Below are positions 1 through 7,070 of a stretch of 64,000 bases of DNA, in pieces. Below the pieces are notes generated by a model. It did not search any database. It had not been told where the DNA came from and saw only the letters and a program-made list of their open reading frames with translations. The stretch spans positions 1-64,000 of the forward strand of contig DAIPBO010000007.1 in assembly GCA_036774405.1 (NCBI GenBank). The letters run 5' to 3'. Made by a program: the position numbers and the translations under genes. This DNA is from JAAYDS01 sp012729155. Its GTDB lineage: Bacteria > Chloroflexota > Anaerolineae > UBA1429. How positions within the stretch are numbered: the first letter of the stretch is position 1; each line of letters opens with the position of its first letter.

Positions 1-966
1 GGGCTGGGGCTCGCCGTGGCGTTGTTCGTTACCGCGTTGGTGTTACCCGCCACGACACAGCGCAGCGCACCTCCTGAGCTGAACCTGGCCTATCTGGCCG
101 ACGAAAACGTGGCGCCTGTAGGCATCGAATACGGTGACGATCTGTACCTTGTGGGGTATAGCATTGACCGGGACACTGTGCCCCGCGGACAGACCGTAAC
201 GGTGCGATTGGTGTGGCTGGCTCGCAGACGGCCGGCCGTCGACTATACCGTATCGGTGGAGGTGACGGGCAGACAGCGCATGCAGGTGGGCATTGCCAAT
301 TCAATGCCCGGCGGCGGCGCATTGCCCACGTCAGACTGGATTCCTGGCCAGATCATTCAAGACGAGATCGTGGTTCCCATCTCGCCGGTCGCGCACACTC
401 CCACAAGAGGCGACATCCGCGTGACGGTCTACAGGGGTGTGCAACGAGACCCTCTGGAGGCCGAGGCACCTAACGGCGCATCGTTGGGTACAAGCCCGGC
501 GGTTGGCGCAATCCGCGTCGTGCCGCCTTATGAGACCCGCTACGAGCCAGCCGCTCCGATGCAGATCGACTGGGGCGAGAGCGTTCGACTCTTTGGATTT
601 GGCGTCAACCCCGTGCAGCCGAGGTTGGGCGACGAGTGGACCATCGACCTCTACTGGGAAGCGCTGCGCCCCATGACAGAAGACTATACCGTGTTCGCTC
701 ATCTGGTGAACGCCTACGGGCGTATCCTGGCGCAGACTGACGAGCAGCCTCTACAGGGCGACTACCCCACGAGCCTATGGCGCCAGGGAGAGCAGGTGGT
801 GGACAGGCACGTCATTGCGGTGCCGGAGAGCATGAGCGGTGGCCCCTTTTACCTGCGCATTGGCCTCTATAGCGCCAGCACAGGAGAGCGGCTGATCCAC
901 ACGGCTTCAGACGGCACGACGAGCGACTACCTGACATTTGGGCCCTTGCTGCCAGAACTGCGATAG
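1..966 (+). CDS. C-terminal part of a membrane glycosyltransferase-type protein (5' end outside window)
   Basis: The frame is open from the first base to a TAG at 964-966, so the start lies upstream. The first 15 or so residues are hydrophobic and read like the end of a last membrane helix. The rest is a soluble region of about 300 residues with two similar beta-rich modules, roughly residues 30-165 and 180-320. The second carries phrases such as DYTVFAHLV, PTSLWRQGE and LRIGLYSASTGERL. This kind of double module is common at the C-terminus of Chloroflexota glycosyltransferase family 39 proteins; that link is from general knowledge, not a search. The catalytic membrane part is not in the window, so the enzyme identity is an inference. 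Confidence 0.6.
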   Translation, partial: GLGLAVALFVTALVLPATTQRSAPPELNLAYLADENVAPVGIEYGDDLYLVGYSIDRDTVPRGQTVTVRLVWLARRRPAVDYTVSVEVTGRQRMQVGIANSMPGGGALPTSDWIPGQIIQDEIVVPISPVAHTPTRGDIRVTVYRGVQRDPLEAEAPNGASLGTSPAVGAIRVVPPYETRYEPAAPMQIDWGESVRLFGFGVNPVQPRLGDEWTIDLYWEALRPMTEDYTVFAHLVNAYGRILAQTDEQPLQGDYPTSLWRQGEQVVDRHVIAVPESMSGGPFYLRIGLYSASTGERLIHTASDGTTSDYLTFGPLLPELR

Positions 967-1034
967 AAGAGCCTGACTGCAGCAGCACCCCATCGTCAAC
1001 GCGAACTGCGCGAGGTGTTGGCTGTTGCTGCGTC

Positions 1035-1372
1035 CACTCAAATGATAAGCGCACTGAGAGATGACGGTCGGGTCAGACGCGAATCACCCCAACAGCTTCA
1101 CCCCTTCCTGGCCGCGTTGTGCTAAGGCGTCACGAGCGTCTTAAGCGGGCGACGCCTGTTGCCGGTGGATAGTACGACGCAGCTGTCTGGGGCTGGCCGT
1201 GTCGCGATAGGCGCCTTATGCGCCCCTTCGATAGCACGCACGGCAACACCGCAACCGTAACTCCGGCCTCGCCTCTTCGTGCATCACCGTCGCTGCAGAT
1301 CGCCTCCCAGCCTCGCGATCGGCACGTTGCCGCCATGGCTCGTCTCCTGCTCCAGAAGGTCCAGCATCTCCC
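1035..1372 (-). pseudogene. Decayed coding element, copy A (partner of 7071-7550)
   Basis: The gap 967-1605 holds no intact gene. Its segment 1035-1372 can be aligned by eye, in the same order and orientation, with 7071-7550. Shared words include cactcaaatg, cgcgttg, and gcagatcgcctccca versus gcagatcgtctccca, then ccagcatctc versus ctagcatctc. On the minus strand one end reads KREMLDLLEQ, matching MLDPLKQ in the other copy. The opposite end reads DALAQRGQEGVKLLG before a stop, matching DFTQRDHEAAGQLG. Stops and frameshifts break the frame between these ends. Copy A is about 140 bases shorter than copy B. A degraded insertion sequence is the likeliest origin, but no transposase signature is clear. 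Confidence 0.5.
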
Positions 1373-1466
1373 GTTTCACGTCGGCGGCGCTTGCTGCACC
1401 CACCCAAACCTGTGCCAGATACCAGTCACACCCTCCCTCGGTGTTAGTCGTGGTGAGTGTACCAGC

Positions 1467-1496
1467 TTGACGCTGCTGCCGTCTTGTGACTATAAT
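1467..1496 (+). promoter_or_regulatory. Promoter P1 of the isc-like operon
   Basis: TTGACG (1467-1472), 18-base spacer, perfect TATAAT (1491-1496). It lies about 110 bases upstream of the IscS-like start, in an unusually AT-rich stretch. Confidence 0.55.
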
Positions 1497-1526
1497 GGAG
1501 TAAATCGCTCTATTATTGGTAGGGAC

Positions 1527-1555
1527 TTGTGCCGCTCGCCATTATTCATTATAAT
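1527..1555 (+). promoter_or_regulatory. Promoter P2 of the isc-like operon
   Basis: TTGTGC (1527-1532), 17-base spacer, perfect TATAAT (1550-1555). The predicted start point falls near 1562, inside the dyad at 1556-1574. Confidence 0.6.
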
Positions 1556-1574
1556 ATTGATGTATTTAATCAAT
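1556..1574. promoter_or_regulatory. AT-rich dyad, candidate operator
   Basis: ATTGAT, 7 bases, ATCAAT: a perfect 6-base inverted repeat over the predicted P2 start point. A repressor bound here would block transcription, for example a redox or Fe-S-sensing regulator. The regulator is unknown and none is encoded next to it. Confidence 0.35.
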
Positions 1575-1605
1575 AACATGATAGCAGCCACTCTAGGAGG
1601 AGCTT

Positions 1606-2769
1606 GTGAACCAGCGCACCATCTATCTCGACAACGCCGCCGCCACTCGTCTGGATGAGCGCGTGCTGCAAGCCATGATGCCCTACTTTCTCGACACTTT
1701 TGCCGTGGCGACCTCGCAGTTTGGTTATTCGCTGGGCATTGAGGCCAAGGAGGCGCTCGAGCGATCTCGCGCTACCATCGCCACGCGACTGCGCGCCCCG
1801 GCCGATAGTATCGTGTTTACATCGGGAGATACTGAAGCCAGCAATATGGCCATCAAAGGCGTCGCCATGGCACTGGGGGATAAAAAGGGGCGGCACATAA
1901 TCAGCACTGGCATCGAGGACTTTGCGGTGCTTCACAGCGTGCGCAGCCTAGCGCGGCAGGGTTTTGAGGTGACGCGCGTAGCGCTCGATGAGCACGGTCG
2001 CGTCGACCTCGAGGCGCTGCGTGCGGCCCTGCGGCCTGATACGATCCTGGTGTCGATCCAGGCAGCTAATCAAGAGATCGGCACACTGCAAGACCTGCAG
2101 GCCATAGGAGGCATTACCCGCGAGCATGGCGTGCTACTGCATACCGATGCCAGCCACAGCTTTCCCCGGGTAGAACTCGACGTGACGCAAGTGGCCGTTG
2201 ATTTGGTATCGTTAACCGGGCATCTCAGCCATGGCCCACGCGGCATCGGCGCGCTGTACGTGCGCGATGGCACACCGCTCACCAAATGGATGGATGGCGG
2301 CTTTCAAGAGGGCAATCGTCGCGGCGGTGTTGAAAACATACCGGCGGCAGTCGGCTTTGCCACGGCAGTAGAACTGGTTACGCCTGAAGAGACGGCGCGT
2401 CTGCAAGGTTATCGCGATCGCCTGACAACAAAGCTGCTCGCAATCCCAGAGTCGCGCGTTAACGGCCACTCCGTCGAACGGCTGCCCCATAACGCCAACG
2501 TCTCGTTCCGCTATGTAGAGGGTGAGTCGGTGTTGCTGCATCTGGATCTACGCGGCTTTAGCGTGAGCACGGGCTCGGCGTGCTTTAGCCGTTCGCTTGA
2601 GGGCAGCCACGTCATTCTGGGCATCGGTGGCGACCACGAGCGTGCCCATGGTTCGGTGCGGTTTACCTTTGGCCGATACAACAACGATGATGATGTAGAT
2701 GCCGTGGCAGACGCCATGGCCGATGTGGTTACCAAGCTGCGGGCCATCAGCCCGCTCGGGAAGGAGTAA
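1606..2769 (+). CDS. iscS: IscS/NifS-family protein lacking the PLP lysine
   Basis: 387 residues, full length for group I cysteine desulfurases. GTG start with AGGAGG 5 bases upstream. The fold markers are all present: YLDNAAAT, FTSGDTEASNMAIKG, HTDAS, GPRGIGALYVR and a C-terminal VRFTFGRYN. The persulfide-carrying cysteine is kept as Cys326 in STGSACFS. The lysine that holds pyridoxal phosphate in SxHK is leucine (His206-Leu207 in LTGHLSHGP). The PLP-stacking histidine of TEHKAV is Asp105, and the Gln of DATQ is His184. Cysteine desulfurase activity is therefore unlikely. A comparable loss (Lys to Asp) is known for Archaeoglobus fulgidus IscS, which still forms a complex with IscU and supplies a cluster ligand. 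First gene of an operon with IscU, TusA and a DsrE-like protein. Overall family assignment is firm; the working function is inferred. Confidence 0.9.
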   Translation: MNQRTIYLDNAAATRLDERVLQAMMPYFLDTFAVATSQFGYSLGIEAKEALERSRATIATRLRAPADSIVFTSGDTEASNMAIKGVAMALGDKKGRHIISTGIEDFAVLHSVRSLARQGFEVTRVALDEHGRVDLEALRAALRPDTILVSIQAANQEIGTLQDLQAIGGITREHGVLLHTDASHSFPRVELDVTQVAVDLVSLTGHLSHGPRGIGALYVRDGTPLTKWMDGGFQEGNRRGGVENIPAAVGFATAVELVTPEETARLQGYRDRLTTKLLAIPESRVNGHSVERLPHNANVSFRYVEGESVLLHLDLRGFSVSTGSACFSRSLEGSHVILGIGGDHERAHGSVRFTFGRYNNDDDVDAVADAMADVVTKLRAISPLGKE

Positions 2770-2772
2770 GGT

Positions 2773-3414
2773 ATGTCAACGCTACCATACAGCGAGATCG
2801 TGATGGATCACTTTCGCGACCCGCACAACGTTGGACGGATTGAGGACGCCGATGCCAAATCGGTGGAGGGGAGCCCGGCATGTGGTGACATGGTCGCTGT
2901 CTACCTCAAAGTCGATGAGCATGAACAGCGCATCGCCGACATCAAGTTCGAGTCATACGGATGCGCGTCGAACATCGCTACCGGCTCCATCATCACCGAT
3001 CTGGCCAAGGGCAAGACGCTCGAAGAGGCGCGCAACATCACTTGGCAACAGGCCTCAGACGCTTTGGGCGGCCTGCCCGCCATCAAAGTACACTGCTCAG
3101 TGTTGGCCGTAGACGCCCTGCGCTCGGCCATTCAGAACTATGAAGAGCGACATGGGCTTGTCACAGAGCAGACGCCCACCACACTCGATGAGCTGCGGCG
3201 GCGCCTCAAGCATGTGATGAACCCTGCCGTGGGGCTCGATATCGTACGGACCAAGTTGGTCAGTGAGCTCGCCCTCGACGACGGCGTCGTGCGAGTGGTG
3301 CTCGACCTCTCCAGCGATCATCAGTTCGGAAACAACATTCGCGAAGAGATCCTCGAAAGGATCGAGCCGCTCTGGGACGTCCATTCGGTCGACATCGTCT
3401 TTGGGAGAGATTGA
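2773..3414 (+). CDS. iscU: IscU scaffold fused to a MIP18/DUF59-type domain
   Basis: 213 residues, starting 4 bases after the IscS-like stop. Residues 1-125 are IscU: the three cluster cysteines are Cys37 (PACGD, with the following Asp), Cys64 (YGCAS) and Cys108 (KVHCSVLA). The chaperone-binding LPPVK motif reads LPAIK. Residues about 135-213 look like a MIP18/DUF59 (SufT/PaaD-like) domain, with NPAVGLDIV, DDGVVRVVL and a closing VHSVDIVF. The cysteine often found in the middle of DUF59 is absent (SSDHQFGNN). It is not a classical NifU, because no C-terminal CxxC is present. The fusion suggests one chain that builds a cluster and helps deliver it. IscU part very firm; second domain judged by eye. 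Confidence 0.88.
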   Translation: MSTLPYSEIVMDHFRDPHNVGRIEDADAKSVEGSPACGDMVAVYLKVDEHEQRIADIKFESYGCASNIATGSIITDLAKGKTLEEARNITWQQASDALGGLPAIKVHCSVLAVDALRSAIQNYEERHGLVTEQTPTTLDELRRRLKHVMNPAVGLDIVRTKLVSELALDDGVVRVVLDLSSDHQFGNNIREEILERIEPLWDVHSVDIVFGRD

Positions 3415-3416
3415 TC

Positions 3417-3638
3417 ATGGCGGAAATTCGTGTTGATGTGCGCGGTGAGACCTGCCCTGTGCCATTGGTCGAGACCCGCAAGGCGTTGCGACGAGCTCAA
3501 CCGGGCGATGTGCTGGTAATCGCTGGCACCCACCCTGCCTCAAAGAAAGAGATACCGATGGCCGCCGAGGCGCTCGACCTGGAACTGATCGGCGTCGAGG
3601 GCGCCGACTCGGACTGGACTATCCGCATCCGTCGTTAG
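3417..3638 (+). CDS. tusA: TusA/SirA-family sulfur carrier
   Basis: 73 residues. The ATG at 3417 is preferred over an in-frame TTG at 3411 that would overlap the iscU stop; GGGAG lies just upstream. The family hallmark CPxP is present as CPVPLVETRKAL, with Cys13 as the persulfide carrier. The usual second half with GDVLVIAGTHPASKKEIP follows. TusA proteins carry sulfur as a persulfide between a donor and an acceptor. Here it sits between an IscU and a DsrE2-like protein, so it is placed to bring sulfur to or from the scaffold. Translation is probably coupled to iscU. Confidence 0.9.
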   Translation: MAEIRVDVRGETCPVPLVETRKALRRAQPGDVLVIAGTHPASKKEIPMAAEALDLELIGVEGADSDWTIRIRR

Positions 3639-3647
3639 GGGGTGAGC

Positions 3648-4067
3648 ATGTCAGAACGCACCACCATCGTCGTGCAGAGCGGCGATATGGACAAGCTGTA
3701 TAGCGCGCTCATCATCGCCACTGGCTCACTGGCGATGGGCATGGAGGTCTCATTGTACTTTACGTTCTGGGGCCTTGAACGCCTCAAGAAGGGCGGCCTG
3801 GAACGTGGACCGCTCTCCAGGATGCACCTGTTAGGCCTGGGCAAGTGGATGGTCCGGCGCCGGATGAAGGCGGCGCGCGTCGCTTCTCTGGAGCGTTTGA
3901 TGGCCGACTTTAGGGAGCTGGGAGGCAAGGTGCTGGCGTGCGAGATGACTATGGAGATCATGGGCATCAAGCGCCAAGACCTGCGCGAAGACCTGATCGA
4001 CGCCTATGGTGCGGTGGGCTCTTACATCGCCGATGCCCGCAAGTCGACAGTGACGCTGTTCATCTAG
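3648..4067 (+). CDS. DsrE/DsrF/DsrE2-like sulfur-transfer protein
   Basis: 139 residues. The ATG at 3648 has AGGGGG 5 bases upstream; a GTG at 3642 is also in frame. The N-terminus TTIVVQSGDMDKLYSALIIA and the MGMEVSLYFTFWGLE stretch are typical of the DsrE2 (PF13686-type) group. So is the late CEMTMEIMG segment carrying Cys98, the likely persulfide site. The segment around residues 15-45 is hydrophobic, as in membrane-associated DsrE2 proteins. These proteins pair with TusA in sulfur oxidation and persulfide shuttling; the tusA gene ends 9 bases upstream. No dsrAB, rhodanese or hdr genes follow, so a role in lithotrophy is not shown. Confidence 0.8.
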   Translation: MSERTTIVVQSGDMDKLYSALIIATGSLAMGMEVSLYFTFWGLERLKKGGLERGPLSRMHLLGLGKWMVRRRMKAARVASLERLMADFRELGGKVLACEMTMEIMGIKRQDLREDLIDAYGAVGSYIADARKSTVTLFI

Positions 4068-4075
4068 GAGGTGCG

Positions 4076-4819
4076 ATGCCTATCAGCGAATCGCCACGAG
4101 GTATTGGAGAGGCCTTTCAGCGGGAAACGAGTTACATGCGAGGCCAGCTGTCAGAGCATCCGCTCGACTGGGCACATCAGCCAGAGCCGCTCAAGCACTA
4201 TCCCGACACGCCGCGCATTGCCCTCGAGACCCCGCAGCTCAGCGGCGGCACCTCGCTGTGGCAGGCATTGCACGATCGCCGCAGCGTGCGCCGTTACAGC
4301 GCCGCATCATTGACGTTGGGCGAGGTGTCGCGTCTATGCTGGGCGGCGCAAGGGGTTACCGAACAGCACGGTAACCACCTCAGGCGCACTGTGCCCTCGG
4401 CTGGAGCTCTCTACCCCATCGAGACGTATGTGGTAACCACCCGCGTCGAGGGCATCGAGCAGGGCGTGTATCACTATGCTGTTGGCGAGCACTCTCTTGA
4501 GCAGCTCAAGACGGGCGCCTACGCCGAGGCAGTAGCCCACGCTGGGCTCGACCAGGGCATGCTTCGCGAAGCAGCCCTGGTGTTCGTATGGACCGCCATC
4601 TTTGAGCGCTCGATCTGGAAGTACGCTCAACGTGCGTATCGCTATGTCTATCTCGATGCAGGGCACATTGCCCAGGCCGTGGCCATGGCAGCTGTTGGCC
4701 TGGGGCTAGGGAGTTGCCAGGTGGGTGCGTTGTACGATGACGAGGTCAATGTCCTCATTGGCATCGATGGAGAGCGTGAATCTACGGTTTACATGACGGC
4801 CATCGGGCGCCCTGCCTGA
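4076..4819 (+). CDS. SagB/ThcOx-type nitroreductase-family oxidoreductase
   Basis: 247 residues. ATG at 4076 with AGGAGG 5 bases upstream and 8 bases after the DsrE2-like stop. The body is an FMN-dependent nitroreductase fold: RRSVRRYSAASLTLGEVS near residue 67, PSAGALYPIETYVV, the YRYVYLDAGHIAQ helix and GLGSCQVGA. This is the SagB-type layout, a family that includes azoline oxidases of peptide natural products and many uncharacterised dehydrogenases. No cyclodehydratase (YcaO), precursor peptide or transporter is nearby, so a natural-product role is not supported. Position in the isc-like operon points to a redox step in sulfur or cluster metabolism, which is an inference. Confidence 0.85.
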   Translation: MPISESPRGIGEAFQRETSYMRGQLSEHPLDWAHQPEPLKHYPDTPRIALETPQLSGGTSLWQALHDRRSVRRYSAASLTLGEVSRLCWAAQGVTEQHGNHLRRTVPSAGALYPIETYVVTTRVEGIEQGVYHYAVGEHSLEQLKTGAYAEAVAHAGLDQGMLREAALVFVWTAIFERSIWKYAQRAYRYVYLDAGHIAQAVAMAAVGLGLGSCQVGALYDDEVNVLIGIDGERESTVYMTAIGRPA

Positions 4820-4864
4820 GGCCACCGAAGGTCGCTGGCAAGCATAAGGCGAAATGAGGCTGCG

Positions 4865-5077
4865 ATGAGATTGATCGATAGACTCCGAGCCTGTGGGACG
4901 ATCCGCGAAGGGCCACTGGCCTGCAACCGTTGCGGTGCGGAGTTCACAAAGAGCTGCATGCGCCTGAGCCGCCTCGGAGATCCTGTTTGCCCAAGGTGCG
5001 GCAGCGTGGATATCGCGCATCGTGCTACGCGCCCAGAACGACTGCGCTCATTCCTAATCGACTACAATACCTATTGA
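4865..5077 (+). CDS. Small zinc-ribbon protein
   Basis: 70 residues with a two-knuckle treble-clef or rubredoxin-like pattern: Cys20-x2-Cys23 (ACNRCGAEF) and Cys42-x2-Cys45 (VCPRCGSVD), plus an extra Cys31. The N-terminal 18 residues and the C-terminal RPERLRSFLIDYNTY are not familiar. It lies 45 bases after the SagB-type gene and is likely the last member of that operon. The spacing fits zinc binding, or iron if it acts as a small electron carrier. Function not recognised. Confidence 0.6.
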   Translation: MRLIDRLRACGTIREGPLACNRCGAEFTKSCMRLSRLGDPVCPRCGSVDIAHRATRPERLRSFLIDYNTY

Positions 5078-5111
5078 AAGCCCTTCCCCTGGTAGCCCTG
5101 GTGCAGGGCAC

Positions 5112-5140
5112 TTGAGGGCAATGCGAAGGACAGGTATAAT
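5112..5140 (+). promoter_or_regulatory. Promoter for the pfpI-like gene
   Basis: TTGAGG (5112-5117), 17-base spacer, perfect TATAAT (5135-5140). A short hairpin (5095-5109, gccctg/cagggc) lies just before it. Confidence 0.6.
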
Positions 5141-5183
5141 AGACATGATCCTACCGGATGCTCATTATCCCTAGGAGGTTTTG

Positions 5184-5702
5184 ATGATGACTCTGCAAGG
5201 CAAGCGCGTAGCGATTCTGGTCGAGGACATCTACGAGGATCCCGAACTCTGGTACCCCTACTATCGACTGCAAGAGGCCGGCGCTGAGGTGACGCTGGTA
5301 GGGCCCCAGAAGACGACCTACACCAGCAAGCACGGCTATCCGGCCACGGCCGATGTGGCCGCGGACGAGGTTTCGGCCGACGACTTTGACGGCATCGTCA
5401 TCCCAGGTGGCTTTGCGCCAGACAAGTTACGCCGTTATCCAGCGGTTTTGGCTTTGATCAAGGGCATCGACGCCAAGGGCGGCCTGGTGGCAGCGATCTG
5501 CCATGCGGCCTGGGTGGCTATATCGGCTCGTGTGGTGGCGGGCAAGCGCGCCACTTGTGTTGGCGCCATTAAGGACGACTTGATCAACGCCGGAGCAGAG
5601 TATGTAGATGAGGCCGTAGTGGTCGATGGCAACCTGGTCACGTCGCGCACGCCAGCTGACCTGCCGGTGTTCTTGCCAGCCATCATCGATCAGCTCAAGT
5701 AG
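5184..5702 (+). CDS. DJ-1/PfpI-family protein (class I glutamine amidotransferase fold)
   Basis: 172 residues. ATG at 5184 (or 5187) follows AGGAGG at 5173-5178. The fold is the DJ-1/PfpI flavodoxin-like one: KRVAILVEDIYEDPELWYP at the start, then GIVIPGGFAPDKLRR. The nucleophile elbow VAAICHAAW has Cys106 followed by His, and the tail is LVTSRTPADLPVF. Members act as deglycases, chaperones, hydratases or peptidases, so the substrate cannot be told. It has its own promoter and is followed by superoxide reductase and rubrerythrin, which suggests a stress role. Confidence 0.85.
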   Translation: MMTLQGKRVAILVEDIYEDPELWYPYYRLQEAGAEVTLVGPQKTTYTSKHGYPATADVAADEVSADDFDGIVIPGGFAPDKLRRYPAVLALIKGIDAKGGLVAAICHAAWVAISARVVAGKRATCVGAIKDDLINAGAEYVDEAVVVDGNLVTSRTPADLPVFLPAIIDQLK

Positions 5703-5787
5703 CTGCTCGCGCTCACATGTGAGGCACGCAGAGAAGGCTCTGCGTCAGGCGTTCAGTCGGATTGATTTCACACAGGAGGATGCAGAC

Positions 5788-6180
5788 ATGTCGTTCGGAG
5801 AGCTTTTGCAGTCGGCCGACTGGAAGAAGGAAAAACACGTTCCCGTCATCGAGTGCGCCGATGTCGTCAAGGCAGACGAGTACTTTGACGTCACGGTCAG
5901 CCTGGGCAAAGAGGTGGCACACCCGAACACTACAGAGCACCACATCAGCTACATCACCGTCTACTTTAAGCCCGAGAGTGGCAAGAATCCGCATCAAGTG
6001 GGCCATTTCGAGTTTTCGGCTCATGGTGAGTCGGTCAGCGGCCCTAACCAGGGACCGGTGTACACCTTCCATGGCGTGAGCACCAAGATCAAGACCAGCG
6101 AGCCGGGCACGCTATATGCGGTGGCGTTCTGCAACATCCACGGCCTATGGGAAGCTACCAAAGAGATCAAGATCGGCTAG
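5788..6180 (+). CDS. sor: Superoxide reductase, one-iron (neelaredoxin) type
   Basis: 130 residues. ATG at 5788 with AGGAGG upstream. All ligands of the square-pyramidal iron site can be seen: His17 in KEKHVPVI (with Lys16), His45 and His51 in HPNTTEHHIS, and Cys115 with His118 in CNIHGLW. The N-terminal desulforedoxin domain of two-iron enzymes is absent, so this is the short class. It reduces superoxide to peroxide in the cytoplasm without making oxygen. Rubrerythrin, encoded 31 bases downstream, can remove the peroxide. Such pairs are typical of anaerobes. Very secure. Confidence 0.95.
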   Translation: MSFGELLQSADWKKEKHVPVIECADVVKADEYFDVTVSLGKEVAHPNTTEHHISYITVYFKPESGKNPHQVGHFEFSAHGESVSGPNQGPVYTFHGVSTKIKTSEPGTLYAVAFCNIHGLWEATKEIKIG

Positions 6181-6211
6181 GACCTCATCTCTGCTGGAAA
6201 GGATAGCCCAC

Positions 6212-6757
6212 ATGCACCCTATGACCGAAGCCAACCTCAAGAGCGCTTACGCCGGCGAAAGCCAGGCCCACATGCGATATCTCGCCTGGGCCGACAAGGC
6301 CGAGCGGGATGGCTTTCCCACGGTGGCGAGGCTATTCAGAGCCGTATCGTGGGCCGAGCAGATCCACGCTACCAGCCACTTTATGGTGTTGCGCAACCAG
6401 GCGGGCGATGATCAAACGGTGGCCGGCGCGGTGTTCGGCTATGGTCCCACTGTTCAGAACCTGACGGGCGCCATCGGCGGCGAAGAGTTCGAGGTGGCTG
6501 AGATGTATCCCGCCTACATCGCCGTGGCCAAGCTACAGGAAGAGACCAGCGCTGTGCGCAGCTTTGAGTGGGCCCTGGAGGCCGAAAAGACGCACGCTGC
6601 GCTCTACACGCTCGCCAAGGCAGCCGTCGAGGTTGGCAACGATCCGGGATTTGAGGTCGTGAACGTCTGCTCTCGCTGCGGTCACACATTGGTGGGCGAG
6701 GCCCCCGATGTATGCCCCATCTGCGGCGCTAGGAAAGAGACCTACAGGGCCTTTTAG
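6212..6757 (+). CDS. rbr: Rubrerythrin
   Basis: 181 residues. ATG at 6212 behind GGAAAGGA; a second ATG at 6221 is possible. A four-helix ferritin-like domain carries the di-iron ligands in two halves: AGESQAHMRY and AEQIHATSHF, then EEFEVAEMYP, EETSAVRSF and EAEKTHAALY. A C-terminal rubredoxin-type knuckle pair follows, CSRCG and CPICGARKE (about residues 152-175). The protein reduces hydrogen peroxide with electrons from rubredoxin or ferredoxin. It closes the oxidative-stress block and is followed by a hairpin terminator. Confidence 0.95.
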   Translation: MHPMTEANLKSAYAGESQAHMRYLAWADKAERDGFPTVARLFRAVSWAEQIHATSHFMVLRNQAGDDQTVAGAVFGYGPTVQNLTGAIGGEEFEVAEMYPAYIAVAKLQEETSAVRSFEWALEAEKTHAALYTLAKAAVEVGNDPGFEVVNVCSRCGHTLVGEAPDVCPICGARKETYRAF

Positions 6758-6775
6758 CGCGCTCTGAGACAGAGA

Positions 6776-6810
6776 GAGGGTCGGCGATCCTTGGGGGACT
6801 GCCGACCCTC
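6776..6810 (+). terminator. Hairpin terminator after rubrerythrin
   Basis: A perfect 10-base stem, gagggtcggc (6776-6785) with gccgaccctc (6801-6810), and a 15-base loop. The following gtcttgcg has only a weak T run. Confidence 0.55.
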
Positions 6811-6868
6811 GTCTTGCGTTCGCACGGCAGCCGCGGCCATGCCGCTCCGCGTGCTCAACAGGCGGGCC

Positions 6869-6955
6869 TCACTGGTCGCTGGCCTCAGCGCGACCAGCCA
6901 CGCTCAGCAGCAACAGCGCCAGCGTCAACACGCCGATCGTCAGCAGTGCGCTCAT
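6869..6955 (-). CDS. 28-residue single-helix small membrane protein (candidate)
   Basis: Reading the minus strand from ATG at 6955 gives MSALLTIGVLTLALLLL, then SVAGRAEASDQ and TGA. That is one clean transmembrane helix with a short polar tail. An AGGAGGGAG stands 5-6 bases before the ATG, stronger than for many long genes here. Size and shape recall KdpF- or CydX-like accessory peptides, but the sequence is not one I recognise and no kdp or cyd genes are near. It lies alone in the gap 6758-7711. Expression is not shown; codon use and the ribosome site are the only support. Confidence 0.45.
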   Translation of the reverse strand: MSALLTIGVLTLALLLLSVAGRAEASDQ

Positions 6956-7070
6956 CGCCTCTCCCTCCTGTCAAGCCTTTCACCGCAGTAGACGTTACAG
7001 GCTAACTGCCGGTTCCACTGCTGGCAGGGCAGTTGCCTCAACAACCCACAACTGAAATCAAGAGCGTGTT

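Noticed and set aside
4076..4819. Azoline or thiopeptide biosynthesis cluster around the SagB-type gene
   Set aside because: No YcaO cyclodehydratase, precursor peptide, protease or exporter is near.
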